A stretch of 64,000 bases of DNA from Urechis unicinctus (lineage: Eukaryota; Annelida; Polychaeta; Xenopneusta; Urechidae): the NCBI GenBank assembly GCA_034190875.2, contig CM067344.1, forward strand, positions 26,381,422-26,445,421, written 5' to 3'. Under the pieces are notes generated by a model that was given only the letters and a program-made list of their open reading frames with translations, made no database searches and was not told where the DNA came from. Numbering within the stretch: position 1 is the first letter of the stretch; every line of letters starts with the position of its first letter. The translations under genes were made by a program, and so were the position numbers. Shown here in pieces: positions 11,515 to 26,510 of this stretch.

Positions 11515-13133
11515 ATTGAAAAAAGATAACACTTATGGATTCCCGCAGTCTGGAGGGGGCACTTGGCCTTGTCCTGAGTAGGGGTGTGCCCCGGGATCTC
11601 AAAAACCCGTACCCGTCGTACAAGTAGAAAATGGCAAAAGTGTTATAATACTATTCTGGTTCATACGAATCATTTTATGTTGATTTCAAACTGCCAGCAT
11701 TGAAATAATAAAGTATAATGTGTCTGTTTCTGTTATTTACACTAAGCTTTGCTCAAAAATATTAGAACCTATAGATGATACTACACACAGATGATAACCA
11801 GCAACAAAAATTCTGTTAAGTGCTGTCCACCTTATTTTATTATACTATATGCATAAAATGATAGGAAGCATCAATTCCAAAATCAAGACATACCTGCAGG
11901 ACATATGCATCTTGTTCCTGTCATGCACGTGCTTGATTATTTGAAAATAAAAATGGTTAATATTGTCGTTTAACATCACTTTCAACATCAGAGGTCATAT
12001 CGTGACGGTTACCTCACCAATGATGTTTAAGATAATGATCCGGCAACTAAGTGTTGTCTAATTGAAAAAAGATAACACTTATGGATTCCCGCAGCCTGGA
12101 GGGGGCACTTGGCCTTGTCCTGAGTAGGGGTGTGCCCCGGGATCTCAAAAACCCGTACCCGTCGTACAAGTAGAAAATGGCAAAAGTGTTATAATACTAT
12201 TCTGGTTCATACGAATCATTTTATGTTGATTTCAAACTGCCAGCATTGAAATAATAAAGTATAATGTGTCTGTTTCTGTTATTTACACTAAGCTTTGCTC
12301 AAAAATATTAGAACCTATAGATGATACTACACACAGATGATAACCAGCAACAAAAATTCTGTTAAGTGCTGTCCACCTTATTTTATTATACTATATGCAT
12401 AAAATGATAGGAAGCATCAATTCCAAAATCAAGACATACCTGCAGGACATATGCATCTTGTTCCTGTCATGCACGTGCTTGATTATTTGAAAATAAAAAT
12501 GGTTAATATTGTCGTTTAACATCACTTTCAACATCAGAGGTCATATCGTGACGGTTACCTCACCAATGATGTTTAAGATAATGATCCGGCAACTAAGTGT
12601 TGTCTAATTGAAAAAAGATAACACTTATGGATTCCCGCAGCCTGGAGGGGGCACTTGGCCTTGTCCTGAGTAGGGGTGTGCCCCGGGATCTCAAAAACCC
12701 GTACCCGTCGTACAAGTAGAAAATGGCAAAAGTGTTATAATACTATTCTGGTTCATACGAATCATTTTATGTTGATTTCAAACTGCCAGCATTGAAATAA
12801 TAAATGTGTCTGTTTCTGTTATTTACACTAAGCTTTGCTCAAAAATATTAGAACCTATAGATGATACTACACATAGATGATAACCAGCAACAAAAATTCT
12901 GTTAAGTGCTGTCCACCTTATTTTATTATACTATATGCATAAAATGATAGGAAGCATCAATTCCAAAATCAAGACATACCTGCAGGACATATGCATCTTG
13001 TTCCTGTCATGCACGTGCTTGATTATTTGAAAATAAAAATGGTTAATATTGTCGTTTAACATCACTTTCAACATCAGAGGTCATATCGTGACGGTTACCT
13101 CACCAATGATGTTTAAGATAATGATCCGGCAAC
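11515..13133. repeat. Three tandem 546-bp units sharing the foldback right arm
   Basis: Units start at ATTGAAAAAAGATAAC: 11515-12060, 12061-12606 and 12607-13133. Units 1 and 2 are almost identical; unit 3 has a 6-bp deletion near 12800 and a few substitutions and lacks the last few bases. The first about 120 bp of each unit is the outer part of the foldback right arm; the rest is AT-rich flank. The array therefore arose after the foldback formed. No open frame of interest. Confidence 0.95.
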
Positions 13134-13290
13134 TGTGGTCTAGCAGCGTGGGTGTTTGTCTAGTTGCCCAAATGTGGCAAGTTCAAATCCTACTGTGTGC
13201 TATGCACGGTGGTCCTATTTAGGCGATAGCATCTTAAACTCCAATGTCTGTTCGTCATCATACATCACCAGTTTGAAATGACCTTTGATG
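13134..13290 (+). mobile_element. tRNA-derived SINE-like piece
   Basis: Begins abruptly at the end of the 546-bp array. A tRNA-like A-box region (GTGGTCTAGCAGCGTGGG) is followed about 40 bp later by a B-box-like AAGTTCAAATCCT. It cannot fold as a full tRNA, so a SINE head is the better reading. Confidence 0.45.
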
Positions 13291-13299
13291 TTGAGAGTG

Positions 13300-13985
13300 A
13301 ATTTAAACCCTAACATTTACCATTTATTTTTTGTAAGTATGACGATAAGGAATAGTTATGTCCTTGTGCATCTGTAAACAGACAGGTAAAATGAAATGTT
13401 ACAAGCTTGACTTAGATGAAGTCAACGCTGACAAATAAACAGAGCTTAGATATTACTTGTAAAAAGAAGCAAATATCAATAGACCAACCACCAATATAAT
13501 GCTTCTACCACCACCATCAACTCCATCACCACCCCTCCCATACCCCATCACCACCACTACCATCATTCGTTATCACCTTTGGAGACCTTACTACATGGCT
13601 CATCTAAAGAAGAAACTTCTCCATATGCAGCCTCGCAGCCTCCTCCTTGTCAGGGTAGTGAACCTGGTTCATTCCCTAGAGTTCTGCAATGGAATTCTTG
13701 AGCAGGGTAGGACTAGCTGAAAATTTTTTCAAGAAGGCTATGTATCATTCCCTCTACATATCCTGCATAAAAATACACATAATTCCCTCGGGAAAACATG
13801 CTCATTATGTCTTGTTAAATGCGAATTATTGCAGTACTGGGCCTCAGATATTCGCGCCATGACGATCATACTGGAACCCATAAGTGTAAAGTAATATGAA
13901 ATAAATTTGACAGTAGGCCAGGGCTGTACATCGGGTATCGCCAAATGATTGTCTAGGACATACATCTCTTAAACTTTATTTTCTA
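13300..13985. other. No recognised feature
   Basis: Contains a short CCACCA-rich stretch at 13500-13570 and short open frames on both strands. Nothing that I can support as a gene. Confidence 0.5.
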
Positions 13986-13999
13986 GGCGTTTCATATTT

Positions 14000-14240
14000 T
14001 GATGCTCCTTCGTTCGTTGCTGCCTGTGGTTGCTGGAGTGGGGACTAGCCAGTGGAATAACCCAAGTCCTGGAGTAGAGATGCTTATTTGGTTTATTAAA
14101 GTTCAACAATGAAGCTCCCTGGTAATCTCGCGATCTGAATCTTGTCCCTGACTAGTTGATCTCTCCGTGACTGACCCATCTGTGGTCCTTATAAAGGGTC
14201 CCGCGGGTCACCTGACTAGCTTTCCCGTGAGTGGCGGCAA
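14000..14240 (-). mobile_element. LTR-like fragment, older relative of 15655-15984
   Basis: Read on the minus strand it has the order expected of an LTR: a TATAAGG box near 14195, then an AATAAA signal near 14095, then a tail containing GCTAGTCCCCACTCCAGC. About 230 bp match the LTR-like unit at 15655-15984 in the same orientation with clear divergence. Termini are not resolved. Confidence 0.5.
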
Positions 14241-15654
14241 AATAATTGTGAACATAATTGATGATATCATTGCGTCAAGTTTGTGTGGAAGAAGACAAAT
14301 TTAAAGAGTCTTCTTATAATTTTAACCTAACAGTATACTGGATTTCGGGTGGCAGCAAAGGATGTGTAAGATTAAACGTCAAAGGTGTATGTTACATTGG
14401 AGACTGCCTCTAGAGAATGTGTTAAATGTGAGATTTTGTTTATCTATAGTGTGGTCAAAGATTAAGCTCGCACTGAAGTATTGAAGTACAGTTAATAGGG
14501 TGGCAACTCTGAGACACCTGTGTCTGTTGTAAATGCAATCGGGCCTGTGCTCATTGACCGATGCATGAAAGAGGATCTCTTATCCATGTCAGATTGTAGC
14601 ATGTTTCGAAAAGGAGTTTAACAGCCCAGGTCGTAATTTCGTATATGGGACCGGTAGTATGAACCTTAATTGGACAGGTCAAAATCTGAATTTCGAGGTT
14701 TTGTTTTCTTTGACACTTACGTTGGTTTCTGGGTTCGCCTTGATAATTTGAATTTGTCTAACCGTTTTGCGTTTGAAAACGTTTGGCACGTGGCTGAGAT
14801 GGTATGGTTGGTAAAATGTTGTATGATTGGAATAATGAAAGAAATATGTGTGTAAAAATTGTGTGAAATAATTACATGAAAAAAATGGTTATGCAAATAT
14901 AATGAATATAGGCGTCTTGTTTTGAGAAGATAGTAGTACATGGCTAAAAATAATATGACTTTGGTGGAGAAAATTTCTGAAAAGGGAAATATGTACGAAG
15001 AATATTATGAAAATGAATCATTGAGGCTAGATAGACATAATTCGTTATTGATTTCAAAATCGGTAATGCTCATCTTTCGCGCCACATCCTCGCGTCCTCG
15101 AAGACCCACTCATATTGTTCGCCAACAAACATAATCTTGAATGCTGAATTTGAATATGAAGGAACTTTCGATTGATTTAACAAATTAAGCGTCTTCCTGT
15201 CCTAGTATAAAGTTTGTGGGAATTGGGAGGAGAAAAATTAAGGCGATAGCGGAAGGGGTGTTTTGTGTGGAGGAAGTACTTATGCGCGGCGGAAGGTCTG
15301 AGTGAGCAGTAGTATTTTACTGTTAGCTCATTTTAATGTAAAATATGAGACACGACTTACCAGTGGAAGATGCTGAAGAAGTCTGTGGTCGTCATCTTCG
15401 AAGTCTGGTCTTGATAGTGCCAGGTTGCTAGTATGCCTTAAATGGTGGCATGTCGAGGGGAAGAGGCCGATGTACGATGCAGTTGCCGTGAATCATGACC
15501 GCGTCGTCGCTTGCGGCCTCGTGTCTTCTCTTTTCGACGTGTGAAGCAATTGTCAGCTTGTCAAATTGTGTACTGACAACAGTAGAAGCTGCCAGCGTGC
15601 CCGAAGTCTCCACCACCTCTTATACTTAATGTTTCTTGCTTATGTGCGCTCCTT

Positions 15655-15984
15655 TGTTATAGGGAACGTTGCTGCCTGTTGAGTGGGGACTAGCCAGAGA
15701 AATAACACGAGTCCAGGAGTAGAGTTCTTGTTGTTTATTCAAGTATAACTTATAGGTTTTCTGGAATCTCGATCAGAATCTTTGTCAGATATCTTCGTCT
15801 CTTCACTAGGTAGATCTCCGTAACTGACCCTTATAAAGGGTCCCCGGTCAGCTGGCTTGCTTTCCCGTGACCCTTGACCATTCCACACGATAGGCCAGGC
15901 TAAAACAATCCCCGCGTGACACGACGGGTCCACTTGGATGGTCGACCCGCTTGCGAGTCAAGGATTGCTTCTATCAGGGTTACA
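15655..15984 (-). mobile_element. Candidate solo LTR, about 330 bp
   Basis: On the minus strand it starts TGTAACCCTGATAG at 15984 and ends CTATAACA at 15655, giving TG...CA termini. It has TTTATAAGG near 15835 and GAATAAAC near 15738, the TATA-then-polyA order of a U3-R-U5 long terminal repeat. No internal gag or pol region lies beside it and I cannot see a convincing target-site duplication. Confidence 0.5.
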
Positions 15985-16049
15985 CCCCTCCCCACCAAGT
16001 GGTCGGATGTAACCCGGGCTGTCATGCTGCTAATCAAGGGGGAGGCCTT

Positions 16050-16302
16050 GTATGTATGTATGTATGTATGTATGTATGTATGTATGTATGTATGTATGTA
16101 TGTATGTATGTATGTATGTATGTATGTATGTATGTATGTATGTATGTATGTATGTATGTATGTATGTATGTATGTATGTATGTATGTATGTATGTATGTA
16201 TGTATGTATGTATGTATGTATGTATGTATGTATGTATGTATGTATGTATGTATGTATGTATGTATGTATGTATGTATGTATGTATGTATGTATGTATGTA
16301 TG

Positions 16303-16333
<31 letters not shown>

Positions 16334-16479
16334 GTATGTATAGTATGTATGTATGTATGTATGTATGTATGTATGTATGTATGTATGTATGTATGTATGT
16401 ATGTATGTATGTATGTATGTATGTATGTATGTATGTATGTATGTATGTATGTATGTATGCAAATATATGTATGTATGCA
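16050..16479 (+). repeat. (TATG)n microsatellite, about 430 bp
   Basis: Nearly pure TATG repeats, with interruptions near 16331-16345 and at the right end. Long open frames on both strands through this tract are artefacts of the 4-bp period. Confidence 0.98.
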
Positions 16480-16611
16480 GTTGTCTAATAAGTGTACATT
16501 TTTCTATGTTGCTTTTGTATATGCAATATAGTTGAACTCAATTCCGCATATTTCTTCTTGTATGTTATTATGGATACCTGCCAACATTCTTCAATAAAAT
16601 AGTGTCTTCCG

Positions 16612-17091
16612 GTGATTACTGACAACATGCAATCAGTCTATATGTCAATTGAAATCCAAACACAAGATATATCACCGCTCAGAAACACAGCCAAACACGT
16701 GAACATTCCCAAACACAATGACCCACACCCCACAAATAATACCCGTCAACCCGGATCAGTAATGGTTACATTTAACACGTCACTCGGGACCTTCTCAGTT
16801 GACCATATTCAGACTAATCAAATTGAACCATTTTCAGGCCCAATCCCCCTGAAACAACAGGAACTTATTTCGATCCTGTCAATGTCCCTTTTGGTAGTAA
16901 ATGTGACGGTGCGCGATCACAAGAACTGGCAACCCATCAGAACTCACCGCCTGTGCCCAACTCCAGTTTTTCGTTATAAACACAGTGACAAATCTTATAC
17001 TCACATATTCTATCTATCTACCTCATACACTCACATTCGATCTACATCGGACAAGGAAAACTACGCTCAGAGGAATATCAAATATCTGTAA
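16612..17091 (+). other. 159-codon open frame, unrecognised
   Basis: The frame is unusually long for this AT-rich non-coding setting and contains no simple repeat over most of its length. The translation is polar, without recognisable domain, signal peptide or membrane segment. No exon partners or transcript signals are visible. It could be an old retroelement or chance. Confidence 0.15.
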
Positions 17092-18338
17092 CACGTGTCA
17101 ACCATAAGTTCTGAAAAAAGAGAATCTAATTATTTTTTTAGCAACATCTACTTACCTCGTACACACACAGTCAATCTACCTCGCACAATAACATTTCGCT
17201 GAGATGAACATCAAAGGTAGAGCGTGCCAACCATAAGTTCTGAAATATAGATTGTATCTACATATTTCGTTATCTTTTCGACTCAGCACCTCTCTCGCTA
17301 TCCCCCATGTCCAAAGCAATATGCCACACGGTCACAGTTATATAATATGTGTACATGTTCCGCAATTATTTTTCCGACATCTTATTCCTGACTAATGTAT
17401 TGTTTTCTTTTGGAGGCGAAATTAACTAATCTATTGCTATGCATTTATATATTTGATAATTTGATGGCTAAGATATTGAGTAGCAGTAATAGCTTACAAT
17501 CACATAGCTGAAGACATGCTGGTTAGCTAACAAATACTCAGTCAATATTTCCAGGACTGAAGTTGTTGCTTGGTCACCCCTCAATTATTTCACAATTATC
17601 GAAATTTTGATACCAGCATTGTCGATGGAGAACCTTTTAACGATTGGACAGTAATTTGATAAATTTATTACAAAACTTTTGCAATTATGTACAATTACAT
17701 ATGTTTAGAAAAAGTTTGCAATTACATAAGTCTTTAATAATACATAAACTTTTTAAAATCTGAGTTTTATATACGGGGACATTTAGAACATCAGCATTAA
17801 TGGTGTCATTGACAACAACTGACCCATTTTTTATAATCATTGGTTTTATAGTCAATCGAAATCTTGTGAAATTTTTACCGACACCACACTTGTAAAAACT
17901 ATTGACTTTTAACAATAACATGTATTACAATTGAATTAAGCTACAAAATGATGTAAATTGTGTAACAATTATCCACTGAGATATTCAGGATTCCATTGTT
18001 TCACGTTTTTCAATGACCTTGACTTTAGCTTGAAGTCAAAAATTGCGACCTGTACTGTGTAACAAAAAATAGTTCACAAACAAACCCACAAACAGCACTC
18101 TTCAAGATAACTTGACGAAAAGCTTCCGCCAAGTTAAGTAAAGTTCGTCAACTGCTGTTAAGAATTGAAATACATCATCATCATATTTTCCTTTCATAGA
18201 ACAAAGTTCCTGATGGATATATGTAAGTATCATCGACAATATAAGCATCCATTAATATCTTCACTGTGGCTGTGTTATTGTACCACCTTATTTAGTTATC
18301 TTTTAAATCAATGTACCATGTAAACATTTGTTTGTAGA
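17092..18338. other. No recognised feature upstream of the caspase gene
   Basis: AT-rich sequence, probably holding the promoter and 5' untranslated exon of the caspase-like gene. I could not identify either. A possible acceptor at 18333-18338 (TTTGTAG) precedes the caspase start codon by 15 bp. Confidence 0.4.
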
Positions 18339-18353
18339 TATTGAAGGAGAAAA

Positions 18354-21011
<2,658 letters not shown>

Positions 21012-23500
21012 CCTCATAACTCACACCATGAAAAAATGCCATTAATGTACAAATTCATGATAAATACATCTAAGAAAGCATCAAGTTCATTTGTTATGAT
21101 ACATAAAATCTACCTTAACTGTGCATTTATTTTCAAATATAGTGCTTCGTATGATGGGGATCTGAACATGGTAATGCTCTTAATACACATAACCATTACG
21201 GGTATTTAATATTGATGGATCATGCTGGCGCATCTCCCTAACGTTGATAATATTATTGTAACCCATGTGTGTATTTACTCAGAAGACCATTGAGATGAAA
21301 TGATCTTCAACTCCTAGTTAATGCTAACTGAGTTAAATTTGCTGATACTACATTCTGTGTTCATCATGACATGTTTTGGCACAAAATATCCTAAACCCGA
21401 GTATGAAATTTGCAGTCCATTATTCTTTATGATCTCATCAACCACAAATTTACAGTGGCTGAGAAAAGAATGATTTCTGTGACGCCTTGTAAAATCATTA
21501 CAGATATTATGGAAACTGAATATACCCAATTTAAGCCGAGGAAAATGTGGTATGGCTCTACTCTATCTAGGCAATGTTGTAGTTGTCAGTAATCAGTATG
21601 CTATATAGATTTCATAGTAATAAGTACGCTATATTTGGAGTATTGGTAGATTCTAACTATCACTATGGAACTTTTCTGTTGGTGCTGTAGGATGTTGTAC
21701 CATGATAGTAATAATTTAATGTGTTGTTGATCAGAAGATGATTATATATGCCAGGCAACACACCTGGAGAGAAGATAAGCAGTACAACTGAAAAGTGATC
21801 ATGATTCCGTAAGGCACATCTGCAAGTTAGGGAATCTATGTCTGAAAGAAAGTTGCTTTAATCTGGTCCAATGTCATCTACACGCTATAAAGCAATATGC
21901 ATATGCATAACACACGCATATGAGATATAAAAACACACGAGGCCACTCGTGGCAGTGGAGACCTGACCAACCGAGTGCAGTCGGTTTGGTAGCCTCAAAT
22001 TGGAGTCCATTTACCAGATGATTTTGGAGGCCATGATGATAGTCTATCGCAGATAGCTTTGCCGAATAACGTTGGTTAACTCAATCGTAGATGCCTTCAA
22101 TACAAGGTATTGGTGGGTCCTTGATCTAAATTAGCGCAAGTGAGAGTACATCGCCCATAATCCATTGTTGGGGCCTTAGCGTGAGAAAAAACAATTGCAA
22201 AGCATGCAACGTTTTCAGTAATTACCACACAAATAAAACACTAAAGGACAGCTGACGATGTCGTGAGTGCAGAAAACTTGAATACGCGGTAAACTTATTT
22301 GTATGGGGAAATGGGTGATTGCAGTGGCGAGATGACATATATAGCAACTGCCTTGGAGAATAAATCCTGATGACGACGGTACGGGGAATTAGTTGGTAAA
22401 AGAAACACAGGACCCGATGGAGTTTCCGACGGCTGGCAAGAATGTTGAAAGCCATTATATATTGTTCAAGGAGTCCGAAGTGTAAGTCTGTACCTGTTCC
22501 TTAGACTCAATTCTCTCTGTTGTTTTCAGTCTTTTAGATCTACTTGCTTATATATTACATGGGTGTTGGATAATTGGATGCAGGTAATTTGCTTTTTAAT
22601 TGCAAGAGACATAATGTCTGGACAGGTGTAAATAGACCATCAACTTATGCTAGACTTGATGACCTTAGCCAATTAACTATCTTAAGACGTACATAAATTA
22701 TTCGGGGGTGTGTCTGGAATTAATCAAGCATAAATTGTTTGAGGGGAGTGTGGAAAATCTCTAATATCACATACTTTTCAGGGGTGAAAAATTAAGCTAC
22801 CACTGCTTAACGCTCTAAACATTAATATTCTAAAAACCTACTGGGAATATAACAGTATGAAAATGACAATTTTGATATACCTTGAACTTGGTGCATGAAT
22901 TAGGAAATATTAACAATACGAGAAAAAATTACCAACAACAATAACTCCTGCACGTGATAAATACATTAAGAATTATTAATATTAAATATTTTGAAGAATT
23001 ATTTAATGTGAGGTCGTAAGTTTGCATTAAAACTCTTTCGGTGTTAAGTGAAATGGTAAGGAAAAAGCGTGAGCTCTATAACATTATAATAATAGAATGA
23101 TACTAACTTAGTGAACAATTAAAACATATTACAAATTTATACTTCTAGATAGAACAGAATACAATTAATCATTAGTTAATATAATCACACAATTTTTAGT
23201 ATTATATGTTGTTGCGTCCGAAATAAAACAGAAGTCTTTCATCGCTGGAGTTGCGAGGTACATTTCACAGTCCTGGGTGATCTTGAATACGATGTGCGTG
23301 TGAAAGGTAACCGTGGGTGCTTGTTTCCAAGAGCGTGTCGTGCGAGGTCCAAATGGGACGTACGGCACCATGCTGTCCATTCCGGTTCTGTGCTTGAATG
23401 ATTTGAACGCAAGGCACCATCTCTCTCAGGATGCAAAATTTCAGTAAATATATAACTAAGAGGCAGCGATCAAATCGTTCGACACTCGTTGAAGAATGAT
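21012..23500. other. Intergenic, no recognised feature
   Basis: AT-rich, with short open frames only. No repeat family member identified. Confidence 0.5.
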
Positions 23501-24374
23501 TAACTACCTAGCGTGAGGACATTTTGGCATGTTATTATGCATTATGTAATTCCATTGGAGTAATTACAATCCGAGGCTCCGGTGTGGTAACTGGACGCCC
23601 CGATGTTTCAATGGTTGTGGCATGTAATGGGGATGGTGCTGCGGGGATCAACTGGGCGCGGACTTGTGTGCACTATGTCCTGAACACTGGAGGACTATTA
23701 ATGTGCTTCTTGAATGTTCATCTCTTGTTGCGAATATTCAGAGGACCTTCTTTGTTGGGTGTTGACACTTGTTATGTACCATCTTCAAATAATCTGGAGC
23801 AGCCCCTGAGCAAAGGTGTGCAGAGTATACAAAATATTTATGATTAACTCTGTGCGCCTCCAAATTCTTAGGCCACTGGTGATTGAAAAAACGTACAGCC
23901 TTCAGCAACTGGAATAATTAAGCCGTGGGGATACAATTAATTGATGATTACCCTAAAATGGCAGTTCTTGTCTAAGTATGACAGCCCGTGCCTTACCGGC
24001 ATCTTTAGTGAGGTGGCCAAATTTAAGGTACAGAAGCGTTGATGACGCTCAATATGTTAGTGCATGGTCAATCCCTGCTGATGCGTTGCTCGCTGTGGGT
24101 TGCGGTCATAATTTGTCTCACCTGGTTGCAGCCTTGGAAGGGAAATGGCCGTTAGATGTGGGGTAGGCTCTTGATCAACCAGGCCGGCTAATCTGTCGTG
24201 GTCTTGTTGAAAAAGGAGGAGGAGGTTATTTAGTTACCTTTGTTTTGGGGTGATCCCATGATATGGGTATTTTGTGGACTGGGTTTGATCTATAGTTGTA
24301 TGGCGAAAGATGTTGAGGTCATGTTGTCTGATAGTAATATTATGTTTGAGTGAAAAACTAGGGATGTTCGACTG

Positions 24375-24833
24375 CTGAGAGCTTCGAGACAGGGCGTCGG
24401 GGTCGACATTGTCCTCCCCTTTGACGTGATGGTATGATATTGATACTGCTGTTTACTGGTAACCCAACGTACACAAGTCTACCGGAAGGGGCTTTAATAT
24501 CCAAAATCCACTTAAGGGCAGTATGGTCTGTGAGACAAGTAAACTCCCTGCCTTCTAAAAAGACCTTGGAGTGATTTATGGCCCATACCACAGCTAAAAG
24601 TTCCTTTTTGGTGACCTTATAATTCGACTCAGCATTGTTTGGGTCTGAAAACTCCATCCTTTTCTTGGCTTAAATCTTGCGCCAAGGCCGAATTGACTAG
24701 CATCGGTAGCCAGAGTGAATTGCTTTGTGATATATGGGAAAGCCAATACTTGATTACTGACCAGTGCTGCTTTCAAGCTGTCGAACGCGTCTTGCGCGAT
24801 ACCGGAATTGCTATTTTGCTGCCATCTTTCAAG
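24375..24833 (-). mobile_element. Ty3/gypsy reverse transcriptase/RNase H fragment
   Basis: Minus-strand translation gives, in order, the end of the reverse transcriptase (AFDSLKAAL, VLAFPY), the RNase H start TLATDASQFGLGA with its catalytic Asp, a frame break near 24660, then KVTKKELLAVVWAINH and CLTDHTALKW of RNase H. Only about 150 residues' worth remain, frameshifted, with no integrase or LTR attached. The left end at about 24375 and the right end at about 24833 are sharp changes in coding content. Confidence 0.85.
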
Positions 24834-24834
24834 T

Positions 24835-25120
24835 CTCGCTTACATGCCTGTACAACAAGTACATCTGTGGTTGGAACAAGCCTTGTCTCAATTGAGTACC
24901 TACTAGACACCAACACTAGCAGTTTATCATGGGCATTCATCAGTGGAGGCCTGGGATACTTCGGCGGAGCTATCATTTGTGGCTTAGTATTTGATCGCAT
25001 GAATCGGGAAGTGCAGTTTGCTATTGCTGCCATGCTGAGTGGACTGGCTTGCTCGTGTACTCCGTTTACAGGGAACATCTACGGATTCGTAGTCCTCTGT
25101 GGCATTCAGGCATTAGAGAT
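24835..25120 (+). pseudogene. Orphan exon of an MFSD4B/NaGLT1-like sugar transporter
   Basis: About 90 codons (from about 24850) resemble the N-terminal region of sodium-dependent glucose transporter 1/MFSD4-type major-facilitator proteins: EYLLDTNTSSLSWAFISGG, then the GxxxD-type loop GLVFDRMNR, then a third membrane segment ending GIQAL. It abuts the gypsy fragment directly on the left and stops about 15 codons after GIQAL. No upstream start or downstream exon is found in the window, so it is probably a stranded fragment. Family match is good; the broken status is inferred. Confidence 0.6.
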
Positions 25121-25367
25121 TAATTTACGCCAAGTCATCATTTAGCACCCTGTCAGTGTTGTTAGTGAGTATATCTTTCTAACGTAAAGAATATTGAAAT
25201 TTGCACCGCATACATAAGCATGGGGAAATCATAAGCTAATGACCTTGTATTTTTGAGTGATTATTACCTGTAAAAATAGAGTGGAGGACCTGTGGTGTCG
25301 GAATTAAGTTCATGATGTATGTGTAGGGTACATCCACCTTCATCAAGTCACTATAAATACAACTGTA

Positions 25368-25544
<177 letters not shown>

Positions 25545-26187
25545 GCATGATGCTGAACCAAATCTTCACTCTTCCGAGACTCTGATTTACTTCACCAGAT
25601 ACGCAAACAAAGAGTCTGCCGGCTAACCAGACATTATTTATAAAACCAAATGGCTGGTTGACTTATCGCTCTCACTTGGGGTATTGGTATTCGTGGGCAA
25701 TAAACAAGGCTGTTCTCGAGAATCAGGAGATCGCCAGAAGACGTTGGAGGATGAATGGGCTTGTTTCAGACAGACTGATACTTCTTGAGTAAATAGCTTA
25801 AAGAAGAGCAGTAGACATTACACACAGCCACTTTGGGTATCGGAGATGGGTTAACCCTTTCCCGATGAACTTGCAACAATTCTATCCAAGCAACACCACT
25901 ACGTAATCTACAACTAGGCATAACCCCCACAACCCATTCAGGAGTAGTTTGCAAAGATTGTGAAGGCCTGGAAAATCTGTTGCAATTGATTGCGACTTAA
26001 GAAGTCAAAGACAAAGTAGCGCAGAAGAAAAACGAGAGCATGGTTTTGTTTCTGGCTACCCGCTAGATAGTTGCACACTCACAGAAGTACGATGTCGAAC
26101 GTTCAACAGTGATGTGTCGAGGGACCTAGGGTACGACCAATCGAGCCAACTAGTGTCGACCAGGTGGGAAAAGATGAGGTGCAGCTG

Positions 26188-26275
26188 GTTCCCGTGACGT
26201 AATGGTAAACTGCGTTACCTTTTGACCCATGATGTGGATTCGATCCCAAGGTGTGAAAACCTGACCGATGACCCC
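26188..26275 (+). mobile_element. tRNA-derived SINE-like head
   Basis: An A-box-like TGACGTAATGGTAAACTGCG is followed about 35 bp later by the B-box-like GGATTCGATCCCA. The flanks cannot pair as an acceptor stem, so it is not a functional tRNA. Confidence 0.5.
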
Positions 26276-26324
26276 ATGACTAGGATGATCACATTAAACA
26301 GCGGTCATATCTCTAAAAAGGAAT

Positions 26325-26510
26325 GCTTCCGACCTGGTAGCTCAATAGTATCGTGCTGGACTTTCGTCTCAGCGGCGTGGGTTTCTCAGCCAGGTCTGGG
26401 CAACGGGTTTGTGCCAAGCGGGCGCTGGCACTTATGGGGAACTGCCCAAGCAACACAATCATCCAAATCCATCCATCACCGTCTCGTGATATCACCTCGC
26501 TGTTGAAACT
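26325..26510 (+). mobile_element. Second tRNA-like SINE piece
   Basis: GGTAGCTCAATAGTATCGTG resembles a tRNA D-arm/A-box and GGTTTCTCAGCC is a weak B-box. A SINE-body-like GC-rich stretch follows to about 26510. It may belong to the same insertion as 26188-26275. Confidence 0.35.

Larger units (their letters stand above)
9078..11640. mobile_element. Foldback (long inverted repeat) element complex
   Basis: The left arm (about 9078-9440) is the reverse complement of the right arm (about 11215-11640). Shared blocks include the stretch ending in CCCCTACTCAGGACAAGG at 9125-9145, matched at 11560-11585, and about 190 bp from 9255 matched down from 11400. The right arm carries about 75 extra bases near 11390-11465. 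The 1.8-kb centre holds smaller palindromes and degenerate repeats and has no transposase frame that I can see. This fits a non-autonomous foldback DNA element or a cluster of nested ones. Family unknown. Confidence 0.75.

Noticed and set aside
3475-13133. CRISPR-like array (regular repeats)
   Set aside because: The repeats are contiguous tandem units without unique spacers, in an animal genome.
13134-13220. Functional tRNA gene
   Set aside because: A- and B-box-like words are present but no acceptor or anticodon stem can be paired; treated as a SINE-like piece.
15916-16535. Long open frames of repeated Met-Tyr-Val-Cys and Thr-Tyr-Ile-His
   Set aside because: They are translations of the TATG microsatellite; a 4-bp period leaves several frames open by construction.
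24639-25145. 168-codon frame as one gene
   Set aside because: The first third is antisense of a gypsy fragment; only the second part has transporter character.
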